A DNA stretch of 64,000 bases from Arthrobacter rhombi (GTDB taxonomy: Bacteria; Actinomycetota; Actinomycetes; Actinomycetales; Micrococcaceae). Below the pieces are notes generated by a model. The model had not been told where the DNA came from, searched no databases, and saw nothing but the letters and a program-made list of their open reading frames with translations. Position numbers and translations under genes: made by a program. The DNA lies in contig NZ_FUHW01000024.1 in assembly GCF_900163545.1 (NCBI RefSeq), positions 1 through 64,000 on the forward strand, given 5' to 3'. Shown piece after piece: positions 8,998-17,596 of this stretch; position 1 is the stretch's first letter; each line of letters begins with the position of its first letter.

Positions 8998-9739
8998 CCA
9001 ACCCCCAAAAAACTCGTAGTCCTGTGACCATCGCTACTTTTCCTGATCATATCCAGGACTTACCAAATTTCATTGAAGTCGATGCCCCGTGTATGGCTAA
9101 GTCCAACTGACAGCCTGTGATTTCCGAGGCTCGCGTTTATCTGCGCTCGTCAGCTCAACCTCGATATCAATTACGACAAGCGTCCACGCACTAAAAACGT
9201 CGCACTTGTTGAGGATCTAGCCCACGAACTTCGGACTTCATTTGTCGTTCGCAACAACTCAATGGAGAACCGAAATGTCAAAGCGTCAACTGGCATATTC
9301 AATCCATGCGTCACTAAGTTGAAATCAGCTTCGAATGGGGAAGCCTAGCCTTCACCATTCCACGCACGTCTGATTTCGGGCCAAAGCAAGACGCCGACCT
9401 AGGTGCCTAGAGCGTATTCTGCGCCGAATCAGCTGAAGACAGCGTTGCTCATTCATTCCAACATTCGAAACGGCGGCCCCGAGCCCGAAAACGGTCTCCT
9501 CGTCCATTACTCCACCGCCGAAATCACTGCAGCCGCCCTCAAAAATTGACTGGACATTGTCAAAAGTGACCCAAGGATTCGGCCCAGACCGTTGAAGTCA
9601 CTTCAAAACTAGGGCTCCATGGGGCGGTGCAAAAGTGGCTCCCACTCCTTGGCCTGATGTAGAAAGAGATGACAGTTGTAGGGTCATACTGCATCGAAGC
9701 TGCGTTGAGGGCACACATTCCGTCACGATCTACCCACTG
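8998..9739. other. 742-bp intergenic stretch, probably holding decayed mobile DNA
   Basis: No intact gene. The part next to 8997 should contain the promoter of the Z1 operon (minus strand). Short peptide-like stretches end in stops in all frames, for example a plus-strand frame ending at the TGA at 9547-9549. Two near-identical motifs, CAAAAGTGAC at 9561-9570 and CAAAAGTGGC at 9630-9639, and the perfect 15-bp inverted repeat TTGAAGTCACTTCAA at 9592-9606 lie near the right edge. Composition shifts to high GC just beyond, so this looks like the boundary of the acquired island. Confidence 0.45.
9592..9606. repeat. Perfect inverted repeat TTGAAGTCACTTCAA
   Basis: Arms of 7 bases (TTGAAGT/ACTTCAA) flank a single C. 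It lies between the two CAAAAGTG(A/G)C copies and could be an operator, a transposon-end remnant or chance. It is not close to an annotated start codon. Confidence 0.35.
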
Positions 9740-11389
9740 TTATTTGCTATCGTCCGATGTCCCCGGGACAACCTTCCATAACGTCCAGACGACGTCGACG
9801 ACATAGACGAAGACCCAGAGCCGCAGGGCAGCCGCCAGGAGGGCAACGAGGTCGAATGGCGCGGTAACGGCATGGACGACCGCGCGGAACGGGAGGATCG
9901 CTTCTTGCCCGATCCCGAGAAGCGCCTCCGGGTTCAACGAGGGCAGGAAGAGCAACCCGAGGAGGACGGCGGTCCCGAAGAGGGCCGTATGCCAGAACAG
10001 GTCCACCATGAGCTGCCGTCGGTTCTTCTCCGGTGTGGCTACCTCCGGGTCCACGGTCACTTTCTCTTCAGTGTCCACTTCCTTCTCCAGCGTGCTGTCC
10101 GGAGTCTCGATGGGCGTTGGGACCAGCGGTGTCGGCTCGAGAGTGCGGGGCTGATCCACCGCGCCGAGCCGGCGCACTGCCGCCGGCACCAGCGCCGCCC
10201 CGGAGAGGATGACCACTGCGAAAACGAGGCAGGCCATGAGCCAGGATCCGGCGTCGTACAAGAATCCTGCCGCCAGTGAACCGACCATGGCCCCGGCCAG
10301 TGTGCTGGCTTCATAGAGGCTCAGCCCGCGTCCCAGGTGGCGGGGGCCGACTGATTCGGCGATGACCGCCTGCTGGATGGGCATGATGGCCGCCCAGGCG
10401 GCCCCGGAGAGCACCCACAGCCCAGCGATCACCAAAGGATTGGGCGCTAAGCCGAGGCCCGCGGCGAAGATCGCACTGGCCACTGAACCGAGGATCAGGA
10501 TTTTCCGGCGCCCGTACCTGACGACGGCACGGTGCAGAAGGGGTGGCAGGATACTCATGGCGATCGCCCCGGGCAGGAAGATCAGTGCGATTTGAAAGGG
10601 CTCTAGATCGAAGTGACGCTGCAGCTGCAGGATCATCAGCAGGCTGATGGCGGCTTCCGCGGCCTCGACGATGACCACTGCCAGCAGCATCGGTCGCAGT
10701 TTCCGGCCCACCCCACCCAGGTTCAGTGAGGTCAGCGCCGTTGCGGAATCGTTCTCGGCTCCTTCCTCCCCACCGCCGGCAGGTTCATCGGGCACGGCAG
10801 GTAGGACCCACCGCCCCGGTGAGGTGGCCAGCACCACGGCCGCTGCGAAGGAACAGAAGGCCAGCGCGAAGAACACCGACACGTAGTTGGTCACCGAGAG
10901 CAGGACGACCGCCGGAACGAACACGACCCAGCTGCCGTATTCCTCGGCCGAGAGCAGCTTGGCGAAGACGCCCGAGTCTATGTCCAACCGTTCGCCCACG
11001 ATGGCCCGGATCGCCACCCACAGGAAAGCGCCTCCCACCCCGGACACGGCTGCTGCCGTCACCGCCAGAGGCAACCCGGAGGCCAGCCCGAAGAGCACGC
11101 AGCCGACACCGATGGTCGTTGCGCCTGCTGCCGCGATGCCGAGGCGTCCTCCGCGGTCGACCAGGGTCCCGGCGAACGGTCGGGTGAGCAGGGAGACCAG
11201 CACGTCCACGGCGAGCAGCACCCCGGTCTGGGAGGCCGAGAGCCCCAGCACGGCACCGGCGAACAGCGGCAGGACGAAGTCGATGAACGTCCCGGTTCCG
11301 CTGGTGAGTGTGGCACTGGTGAGCACCCGACGTTCGCGGCGCAGCAACGCCGGCGCAACGGTGTGATCCGCGTCATCGCGACGTACCAT
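9740..11389 (-). CDS. MFS transporter with extra C-terminal membrane segments
   Basis: Major facilitator superfamily permease, about 549 aa. The first 390 residues contain twelve hydrophobic segments with the MFS loop motif GTLVDRGGRLG after helix 2 and GRRKIL in the second half. After a charged linker rich in Glu, Pro and Thr (about 400-455), the protein continues with two to three further hydrophobic segments (about 468-540), which is longer than the usual 400-aa family member. The ATG at 11389 is preferred over the TTG one codon upstream, because a GGTGGG sequence precedes it. It is divergent from a second MFS gene at 11493. The substrate is unknown; drug or metabolite efflux is a generic guess. 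Confidence 0.85.
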   Translation of the reverse strand: MVRRDDADHTVAPALLRRERRVLTSATLTSGTGTFIDFVLPLFAGAVLGLSASQTGVLLAVDVLVSLLTRPFAGTLVDRGGRLGIAAAGATTIGVGCVLFGLASGLPLAVTAAAVSGVGGAFLWVAIRAIVGERLDIDSGVFAKLLSAEEYGSWVVFVPAVVLLSVTNYVSVFFALAFCSFAAAVVLATSPGRWVLPAVPDEPAGGGEEGAENDSATALTSLNLGGVGRKLRPMLLAVVIVEAAEAAISLLMILQLQRHFDLEPFQIALIFLPGAIAMSILPPLLHRAVVRYGRRKILILGSVASAIFAAGLGLAPNPLVIAGLWVLSGAAWAAIMPIQQAVIAESVGPRHLGRGLSLYEASTLAGAMVGSLAAGFLYDAGSWLMACLVFAVVILSGAALVPAAVRRLGAVDQPRTLEPTPLVPTPIETPDSTLEKEVDTEEKVTVDPEVATPEKNRRQLMVDLFWHTALFGTAVLLGLLFLPSLNPEALLGIGQEAILPFRAVVHAVTAPFDLVALLAAALRLWVFVYVVDVVWTLWKVVPGTSDDSK

Positions 11390-11492
11390 CAATACCCACC
11401 CCCATATCCGGCGCCATGTGCACCGTCACAGGCACTCTACGTGCCCCCGTCATGCAGAACGGTGAGAACTGAAAACAGCCTACGGTGGATAC

Positions 11493-12722
11493 GTGACACC
11501 CGACCCACTTGAGACCGCAGACACCGCGACTGCCACCGGCCCTTCCATCACCGACCGGCGCGCGCGACTGGCTGTCTCACTGCTGTTCCTGACCAACGGT
11601 GCCCTGTTCGCCAACCTGCTCCCCCGCTATCCGGCCATCAAGGACGGACTCGGGCTCTCAAACGGTCAGTTCGGTGCCGCCGTCGCCGCCTTCCCGCTCG
11701 GAGCCCTCATTGCCGGCTTGGCGGCGGCCACCCTGATTCGCCGCTTCCGCTCCTCGAGGGTCGCCGTAGCTGGGACGATCCTCACCGGCACCGGCATCCT
11801 GCTGGCCGGACTGGCCCCGAGCTGGGCGTTGCTCGCCGGCGCACTGTTCATCGCCGGGGCCGCCGACGCGATCACCGATGTTGCCCAGAACTCCCACGGC
11901 CTGCGGGTCCAACGCCGTTATGGTCGGTCGATCCTGAACTCCTTCCACGCCGCCTGGAGTGTGGGCGCGGTCCTGGGCGGGCTGATGGGGGCCGCGGCCT
12001 CCGGAGCCGACATCCCACGCGGCATCCATTTGGGGCTCTCACTCATCCTCTTCAGCGCCCTCGCCCTCTACTGCCGACGCACTCTGCTTCCCGGTCCCGA
12101 ACCGACCGGCCTGGACACCGCGGACCAGCACGACGACGGTATCCCCCGGGCCCGCATCTCCCGGCTGGCCACCTACGGGATCCTCGCGGCACTGGTCCTG
12201 GTCGCCACGGGCGGCTCGATCATCGAGGATGCCGGCAACTCCTGGTCGGCCATCTACCTGCACGATTCCCTCGGCGCCGTCGCACCGGTCACCGCGCTGG
12301 GCTTCGTGGCCCTCATCGGCTGCCAACTGGTGGGACGGCTCATCGGTGACCAGCTCTTCGATACCTTCGGCCAGCGACTCGTGGCCCGCGCCGGGGGTGC
12401 CATCGTCGTGGTCGGGATGGGGCTGGCGCTGGCCTTCCCGACCATCCCGGGCACCATCATCGGTTTCGGGCTCTCCGGCTTCGGCATGGCCACCCTGATC
12501 CCGGCGGCCATGCACGCCGCCGACGAACTCCCCGGCCTACGCCATGGCACCGGGCTGACCATCCTGGGCTGGCTGATGCGCGTGGGATTCCTCTTTTCCC
12601 CACCGATCGTGGGTTTCGTCGCCGACCGCACCAATCTGGCCACCGGGCTGCTCATCGTCCCGCTGGCAGGGCTGCTGGTCATCGTCTGCGCCGGGGTCCT
12701 CCCCCGCAAGACGAGGACGTAG
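11493..12722 (+). CDS. MFS transporter, sugar/fucose-permease-like
   Basis: 409-aa permease with twelve predicted helices and a cytoplasmic loop after helix 2 (RRFRSSR). The motif GAADAITDVAQNSHGLRVQRRYGRS after helix 4 is typical of the bacterial MFS subgroup related to FucP/YbjJ. The GTG start at 11493 follows TACGGTGGATAC with little room for a Shine-Dalgarno site, so the message may be leaderless. The gene is transcribed away from the MFS gene at 9740-11389. Substrate unknown. Confidence 0.85.
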   Translation: MTPDPLETADTATATGPSITDRRARLAVSLLFLTNGALFANLLPRYPAIKDGLGLSNGQFGAAVAAFPLGALIAGLAAATLIRRFRSSRVAVAGTILTGTGILLAGLAPSWALLAGALFIAGAADAITDVAQNSHGLRVQRRYGRSILNSFHAAWSVGAVLGGLMGAAASGADIPRGIHLGLSLILFSALALYCRRTLLPGPEPTGLDTADQHDDGIPRARISRLATYGILAALVLVATGGSIIEDAGNSWSAIYLHDSLGAVAPVTALGFVALIGCQLVGRLIGDQLFDTFGQRLVARAGGAIVVVGMGLALAFPTIPGTIIGFGLSGFGMATLIPAAMHAADELPGLRHGTGLTILGWLMRVGFLFSPPIVGFVADRTNLATGLLIVPLAGLLVIVCAGVLPRKTRT

Positions 12723-12781
12723 ACACTCTCCTCCCCCGGCACTGAGCCACCACCGACGAGTCCCCTGTTCCGGAGCACTCG

Positions 12782-14251
12782 GTGTGCTGCTACTTTGTAT
12801 CCATGCACTTCAGGGCCCGCTGGAAGCGGCGAATACGCCGTGTCACCGCGCCGGTCCTTTCTCGAACCGCGACATGGACCCGACGTTGGCGTCCCCACCG
12901 GAGTACCGCGGAGCAGTTGCACCGACACCGACCGAATTCGCCGGCCTTGGCGATCGTCGCCGGTTTCTTCACCGCGCTGGTCATCGGAACCCTGCTGCTG
13001 ATGCTCCCGATCTCCAAACGGGGCCCCGGGGGCGCCGACGGCCTGGACGCCTTATTCACTGCCACGTCGTCGGTATGCGTCACCGGTCTCATCACCGTGG
13101 ACACCCCGACGTACTGGACCGGCTTCGGCCAGGTGGTCATCCTGGCCCTGATCCAGATCGGCGGATTCGGCGTCATGGCCTTCAGCGCCCTGCTGGGAGT
13201 CCTGCTGGCCGGGCGGCTGGGCCTGCGGGCCAAAATCCAGGTCGCTCAGGAGACCAAGTCCGCGGGATTGGGTCATGTGGGACGGGTCCTGGTCGGTGTT
13301 CTCAAGATCGGCCTGCTGACCGAGGCGGTCGTGGCAGTGCTCTTGGCGCTTCGATTCTTTCTGGGCTACGGCTATGCTCCCGCACGGGCAGTGTGGGAGG
13401 GGATCTTCCACGCGGTCTCTGCCTTCAACAACGCCGGTTTCGCCCTCTATACCGACAGCCTCAGCGGTTTCGTCGGCGACCCATGGATCTGTCTGCCGAT
13501 TGCTGCAGCCGTCATCACCGGTGGGCTCGGCTTCCCCGTCCTGTTCGAGTTGCGCCGGCAGTATCGCCGGCCTGCCCGCTGGAGCATGCACACCAAGCTC
13601 GTGCTCTCGGGTTCGGCCCTCCTCCTCGTGGTCGGAACGGCGTTCTTCACCGTGGTCGAATGGACGAATCAGGCCACCCTGGCAGGATTGCCTACGGGCC
13701 AGCGGTTCCTGGCCGCCTTCTTCCAGTCGGTCGTCTCACGCACTGCAGGATTCAACAGCATCGACATTTCCCAGATGCACCCGGTGTCGTGGATGGGCAC
13801 CGACATCCTGATGTTCATCGGCGGCGGGCCTGCGGGCACGGCAGGCGGCCTGAAGATCACCACCTTCGCTGTGTTGTTCTTCATCCTCTGGACAGAAATC
13901 AGGGGCGGGGCCGCCGTGAACATCTTCGGCAAACGACTTTCCAGGTCGGTCCACCGCCAAGCCATCACGGTGGTGTTGCTGGCCCTCGCACTGATCGTCA
14001 TCTCCACCATGGTGCTGATGTTCCTCAGCGATTTCGGTCAGGAACGCCTCCTCTTCGAGGTCATCTCAGCGTTCGGAACCGTGGGCCTGTCCACCGGGAT
14101 CACCGCTGCACTCCCCCCGGCCGGTCAGCTCATCCTCGTCGCCCTGATGTTCATTGGGCGACTGGGACCGGTGACCCTCGCCTCGGCTCTCGCGTTGCGC
14201 AGCCGCGCACCGCATTATGAATACCCCAAGGAAAGGCCGCTCATTGGCTAG
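12782..14251 (+). CDS. TrkH/KtrB-family potassium uptake channel subunit
   Basis: Membrane pore for K+ uptake. The four selectivity-filter loops are visible in order: TSSVCVTGL, FNNAGF, RTAGFNS and GTVGLSTG, with about ten hydrophobic segments between them and a GGGPAGTAGGLKITT segment after the third loop. The 489-aa version begins at GTG 12782, preceded by GGAG at 12772-12775; an in-frame ATG at 12803 is an alternative without a good ribosome site. The stop overlaps the start region of the regulatory subunit gene, so channel and gating subunit are co-translated. Confidence 0.92.
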   Translation: MCCYFVSMHFRARWKRRIRRVTAPVLSRTATWTRRWRPHRSTAEQLHRHRPNSPALAIVAGFFTALVIGTLLLMLPISKRGPGGADGLDALFTATSSVCVTGLITVDTPTYWTGFGQVVILALIQIGGFGVMAFSALLGVLLAGRLGLRAKIQVAQETKSAGLGHVGRVLVGVLKIGLLTEAVVAVLLALRFFLGYGYAPARAVWEGIFHAVSAFNNAGFALYTDSLSGFVGDPWICLPIAAAVITGGLGFPVLFELRRQYRRPARWSMHTKLVLSGSALLLVVGTAFFTVVEWTNQATLAGLPTGQRFLAAFFQSVVSRTAGFNSIDISQMHPVSWMGTDILMFIGGGPAGTAGGLKITTFAVLFFILWTEIRGGAAVNIFGKRLSRSVHRQAITVVLLALALIVISTMVLMFLSDFGQERLLFEVISAFGTVGLSTGITAALPPAGQLILVALMFIGRLGPVTLASALALRSRAPHYEYPKERPLIG

Positions 14252-14942
14252 GTCACCACGCGCAGGACGCCCACCTCAACTACCCAGGAAAGCCCGCACC
14301 GTCGCGGTCATCGGCCTGGGCAGGTTCGGGGGCGCGCTGGCCCTTGAACTTGAAGCCCAACGCACGCAGGTCCTGGGCATCGACCTCGATGAGGACACCG
14401 TCCAGTCGTTCAATGGGCTGCTCACCCACGTGGTCCGGGCCGATGGCACCCGCGAGGAGACCCTGCGCGAGCTCGGGGTCGATGAGATTGACGTCGTCGT
14501 GGTCGGGGTGGGCAACGACATCGAGGCCAGTATCCTCATTGCCTCGCGTCTGGTGAAGTTCGGCAACACCGAGATCTGGGCCAAGGCCATCACCGAACCC
14601 CATGCCGAAATTCTGGGGCAGCTTGGCATCACCCATGTCATCCGCCCTGAACACGATATGGGCCGGCGCACCGCCCACCTGGTACGCGGTGGCATGCTGG
14701 ACTACCTCGAAATCGAAGGTGACTTCGTCATGGTCAGGACCCGCCCGCCGGAAGCTGCTCAGGACCGGCCGCTGGGTGTGCTGGGGCTGCGCGAAAAATA
14801 CGGGGTCACCGTGGTCGCAGTCCGTGGACCTGATGGCGCCTGGCAGCACACCACGGCCCAAACAGTCCTGTATGCGGAGGACGAGATCATCGTCCAGGGC
14901 TATAAGGACGCCACCGAAGCGTTCTGCCTGCCCCGTACCTGA
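14244..14942 (+). CDS. TrkA/KtrA-family potassium uptake regulatory (RCK) protein
   Basis: Cytoplasmic gating ring subunit for the TrkH/KtrB channel encoded directly upstream. The N-terminal RCK/Rossmann domain has GLGRFGG for nucleotide binding and an acidic end of the second strand (GIDLDEDTV). The C-terminal part has the TrkA-C architecture (LGVLGLREKYGV to EIIVQGY). I chose the TTG at 14244 because an AAGGAAAGG ribosome site sits 7 bases upstream and the codon overlaps the channel gene's stop region (TTGGCTAG). An in-frame ATG at 14217, lying further inside the channel gene, lacks a ribosome site and would add nine residues. Confidence 0.88.
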   Translation: MARSPRAGRPPQLPRKARTVAVIGLGRFGGALALELEAQRTQVLGIDLDEDTVQSFNGLLTHVVRADGTREETLRELGVDEIDVVVVGVGNDIEASILIASRLVKFGNTEIWAKAITEPHAEILGQLGITHVIRPEHDMGRRTAHLVRGGMLDYLEIEGDFVMVRTRPPEAAQDRPLGVLGLREKYGVTVVAVRGPDGAWQHTTAQTVLYAEDEIIVQGYKDATEAFCLPRT

Positions 14943-14971
14943 GTTTCTCGGCTTCCGCATCAAAACATAGT

Positions 14972-14987
14972 GTTTGGTGCTCCAAAC
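14972..14987. promoter_or_regulatory. Inverted repeat GTTTGG-TGCT-CCAAAC, candidate metal-regulator operator
   Basis: Six-base arms separated by TGCT, immediately upstream of a possible -35 element for the metal transporter operon. A DtxR/MntR-type regulator is encoded in the convergent gene at 17597-18280, which makes it the obvious candidate to bind here. Confidence 0.5.
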
Positions 14988-14989
14988 TT

Positions 14990-15017
14990 TTGTTTTCTGA
15001 GTACTTGATCGTAAAGT
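14990..15017 (+). promoter_or_regulatory. Candidate promoter of the metal ABC transporter operon
   Basis: TTGTTT at 14990-14995 and TAAAGT at 15012-15017 are separated by 16 bases. The implied start of transcription falls at about the ATG at 15024, so the message may be leaderless, consistent with the absence of a Shine-Dalgarno sequence. Confidence 0.45.
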
Positions 15018-15019
15018 AC
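15001..15019. promoter_or_regulatory. Inverted repeat GTACTT-N7-AAGTAC over the -10 region
   Basis: The second inverted repeat upstream of the metal transporter operon overlaps the proposed -10 element, an arrangement expected for a repressor site. It differs in sequence from the repeat at 14972-14987, so two regulators or one loosely specific regulator could act here. Confidence 0.45.
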
Positions 15020-15023
15020 AGAT

Positions 15024-15980
15024 ATGCACATCCCTCACTTTCTCTGGCCAAAAACCGGTAGGCGCCGCCCCGCTGCCGCCGCCGCCCTGTTGGCCGCGAC
15101 CCTAGGCCTGACGAGCTGCAGCGCGGCGGCCTCGTCCACCGGTGGCGACGACTCCGACCTGCCCGTGGTCCTGACGACGTTCACCGTCCTGTCGGACCTG
15201 GCCACCAATGTTGCCGGCGAGCACCTGCAGGTGGAGTCGATCACCAAGCCGGGCGCCGAAATCCATGGTTATGAGCCCACCCCCGGGGATATCAAGAAAG
15301 CCTCGAAGGCCGATCTGATCGTGGACAACGGCATGAACCTTGAAGCCTGGTTCGAAAAATTTGTGGACCACTTGGACGTCCCCCATATGGTGGCCAGTGA
15401 AGGCGTGGACGTCATCGACATCAGCGAGGACGAACAAGCCGGGCTGCCCAACCCGCACGCCTGGATGAGCCCCGACAACGCCCAGCTGTACGTCGACAAC
15501 ATGGCCGAGGCCTTCGGGGAACTCGCCCCCGAACATGCCGATGCTTTCCTCGCCAACGCCGAGGAATACAAAAACGAGATTCAGCAGGTCGGCGACGATC
15601 TCGAAGCCGATCTGTCCACGCTGCCGAAGAACGAACGGGCACTGGTCACCTGCGAGGGTGCCTTCTCCTACCTGGCCCGCGACGCCGGCCTGACCGAGCA
15701 GTACATCTGGGCGGTCAATGCCGAACAGCAGGCCCGGCCCAGCCAGATCGCCGCGGCCATCGAATTCGTGAAGGACCAGCAGGTGCCCGCGGTGTTCTGT
15801 GAATCCACGGTCTCCGATGCCCCGATGCAGCAGATCGTCGAAGCCACCGACGCCGACTTCGGCGGAACGCTCTACGTCGACTCGCTCTCCGGGCCCGACG
15901 GACCGGTCCCCACCTACCTGGATCTGCTGCGCCATGACGCCGACACCATTTCCTCGGCACTCACCGGGGCCACCTCGTGA
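15024..15980 (+). CDS. Metal ABC transporter substrate-binding lipoprotein (probably Mn)
   Basis: Extracellular membrane-anchored metal-capturing protein of the ZnuA/PsaA/MntC cluster. A signal peptide ends in a lipobox (LTSC, Cys about 32). Predicted ligands follow the family pattern: His in EIHGYEP, His in NPHAWMSP, Glu in VTCEGAFSY and Asp in YVDSLS. A Glu at the third ligand, rather than the His usual in zinc binders, favours manganese; this is inference from family patterns. The gene heads an operon with ATPase and permease genes joined by GTGA overlaps and is preceded by two inverted repeats. Confidence 0.9.
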   Translation: MHIPHFLWPKTGRRRPAAAAALLAATLGLTSCSAAASSTGGDDSDLPVVLTTFTVLSDLATNVAGEHLQVESITKPGAEIHGYEPTPGDIKKASKADLIVDNGMNLEAWFEKFVDHLDVPHMVASEGVDVIDISEDEQAGLPNPHAWMSPDNAQLYVDNMAEAFGELAPEHADAFLANAEEYKNEIQQVGDDLEADLSTLPKNERALVTCEGAFSYLARDAGLTEQYIWAVNAEQQARPSQIAAAIEFVKDQQVPAVFCESTVSDAPMQQIVEATDADFGGTLYVDSLSGPDGPVPTYLDLLRHDADTISSALTGATS

Positions 15981-16717
15981 CCGCCGCGATCGACGTCCGC
16001 GAGGCCACCGTCCACTACGGGGAGGTCCTGGCCCTGGACCGCGCCACCGTGACCTTGCAGCCGGGCCGCATTTGCGGCCTGGTCGGCATGAATGGGTCCG
16101 GAAAATCCACGCTCTTCAAAACGATCATGGGTTCGGTGACGCCCGACCAGGGTTCGGTGCAGATCAACGGTGGGCACCCGGCTGCCGCCCGCAAGGCCGG
16201 CACCATCGGCTATGTTCCCCAAAGCGAGGAAGTGGACTGGGCCTTCCCGGTTTCCGTCCGCGATGTGGTGATGATGGGCCGCTACGCTCAAATGGGCATC
16301 ACCCGCCGGCCACGGCCCGCGGACCGCGCCGCGGTCCAGGACGCCCTGGAGCGGGTGGAACTCACCGAATTTGCCGACCGGCAGATTGGTCAGCTTTCCG
16401 GCGGGCAGAAGAAACGGGCCTTCGTGGCCCGGGGTATCGCCCAAGGGGCGACCATCCTGCTGTTGGATGAGCCCTTCGCCGGCGTCGATAAGCGCACCGA
16501 GGCCACCATCACGTCCCTCTTGCGTGGACTCGCCGCCGAAGGGGCCACCGTCCTGGTCTCCACCCACGATCTGCACGCCTTGCCGGCGCTGGCCGATGAG
16601 GCCGTGCTACTGATGCGCAAGGTGCTCATGCATGCCTCCCCCGCGGAAGTCCTGCAACCCGAGAACCTCGCCCGCGCCTTCGGCCTGGACGTCATGGACC
16701 GGGAGGTGCTGGCGTGA
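15977..16717 (+). CDS. Metal ABC transporter ATP-binding protein
   Basis: Cytoplasmic ATPase that powers metal import. The 246-aa protein contains Walker A GMNGSGKST, the signature LSGGQKKR, Walker B ILLLDEPF and the H-loop STHD in canonical order. Its GTG start overlaps the binding-protein stop by 4 bases (15977-15980) and its end overlaps the permease start in the same way, so all three subunits are co-translated. Confidence 0.94.
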   Translation: MTAAIDVREATVHYGEVLALDRATVTLQPGRICGLVGMNGSGKSTLFKTIMGSVTPDQGSVQINGGHPAAARKAGTIGYVPQSEEVDWAFPVSVRDVVMMGRYAQMGITRRPRPADRAAVQDALERVELTEFADRQIGQLSGGQKKRAFVARGIAQGATILLLDEPFAGVDKRTEATITSLLRGLAAEGATVLVSTHDLHALPALADEAVLLMRKVLMHASPAEVLQPENLARAFGLDVMDREVLA

Positions 16718-17589
16718 ATCTCATCGAACTCCTCGCCGAACCGCTGAGCTATGACTTCATGGTCCGCGCCTTGGCCACCACCGTCATCGCCTCGGTCGTC
16801 TGCGCCGTGCTCTCCTGCTGGCTGGTGCTGGTGGGCTGGTCGCTGATGGGTGACGCGGTCTCCCATGCGGTGCTTCCCGGCGTCGTCCTGGCCTACGTGG
16901 TCGGGGCACCCTTCGCCCTGGGAGCCATCGTTTTCGGGTTCCTGGCCGTCGCCCTGATCGGGGTGGTGCGTGACACCAGCCGGGTCAAGGAAGATGCGGC
17001 GATCGGCATCGTGTTCACCACGCTCTTTGCCTTGGGGTTGGCCCTGATCTCGGTGACCCCCTCGCAGACGGACCTGAACCACATCATCTTCGGCAACCTG
17101 CTCGGTGTGTCCCGGGCGGAGCTGTGGCAGGTGGGCATCCTGGGGGCCATCACCCTGGCGGTCCTGCTCCTGAAGCGCCGGGACTTCACGCTGTATGCCT
17201 TCGATCCCACCCACGCCCAGGCGATCGGGCTGAACCCCCGCCTGCTCGGTGCCGCCCTTTTGGGGCTGCTGGCCCTGACCTGCGTCGTGGCCCTGCAGGC
17301 GGTCGGCGTGGTGCTCGTGGTGGCCATGCTCATCATCCCGGGTGCCACGGCCTACCTGCTCACGGACCGGTTCTCCCGGATGCTGGTGCTCGCCCCACTG
17401 ATTTCCGTGGTCTGCGCGGTGGCCGGACTGTATGTCAGCTACTACCTCGATACCGCTTCCGGGGCCATGGTGGTCCTGTCCCAGGGGGCGGCCTTCACGG
17501 TGGTGTACCTCTTCGGCCCGCGCCACGGACTGCTGGGCAAACGGTGGGCTGCACGGCGCCGCAAACGCCTGCTCACCACCGCGGCCTAG
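16714..17589 (+). CDS. Metal ABC transporter permease (ABC-3 family)
   Basis: Membrane channel of the metal importer, 291 aa with about eight to nine hydrophobic segments. Family-typical stretches include SLMGDAVSHAVLPG near residue 45, EDAAIGIVFT near 90 and QAVGVVLVVAMLIIPGATAYL near residue 200. It starts at a GTG overlapping the ATPase stop (GTGA, 16714-16717). It is convergent with the DtxR-type regulator gene, only 7 bases away, with a short CTAGG...CCTAG repeat between them. Confidence 0.92.
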   Translation: MNLIELLAEPLSYDFMVRALATTVIASVVCAVLSCWLVLVGWSLMGDAVSHAVLPGVVLAYVVGAPFALGAIVFGFLAVALIGVVRDTSRVKEDAAIGIVFTTLFALGLALISVTPSQTDLNHIIFGNLLGVSRAELWQVGILGAITLAVLLLKRRDFTLYAFDPTHAQAIGLNPRLLGAALLGLLALTCVVALQAVGVVLVVAMLIIPGATAYLLTDRFSRMLVLAPLISVVCAVAGLYVSYYLDTASGAMVVLSQGAAFTVVYLFGPRHGLLGKRWAARRRKRLLTTAA

Positions 17590-17596
17590 GGGGCAC

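Noticed and set aside
8998..9739. Intact insertion sequence at the island edge
   Set aside because: No transposase frame and no complete terminal inverted repeat pair; at most a relic.
12784..14220. Long second frame (478 codons) running through the TrkH/KtrB gene
   Set aside because: It is Arg/Gly/Pro/His-rich with no motifs; the overlapping frame holds all four K+ selectivity-filter motifs. High-GC DNA makes long false frames.
15024..17589. Zinc-specific (ZnuABC) assignment for the metal transporter
   Set aside because: The third ligand position has Glu (CEGAFSY) rather than His and no His-rich loop is present, which favours manganese, though not decisively.
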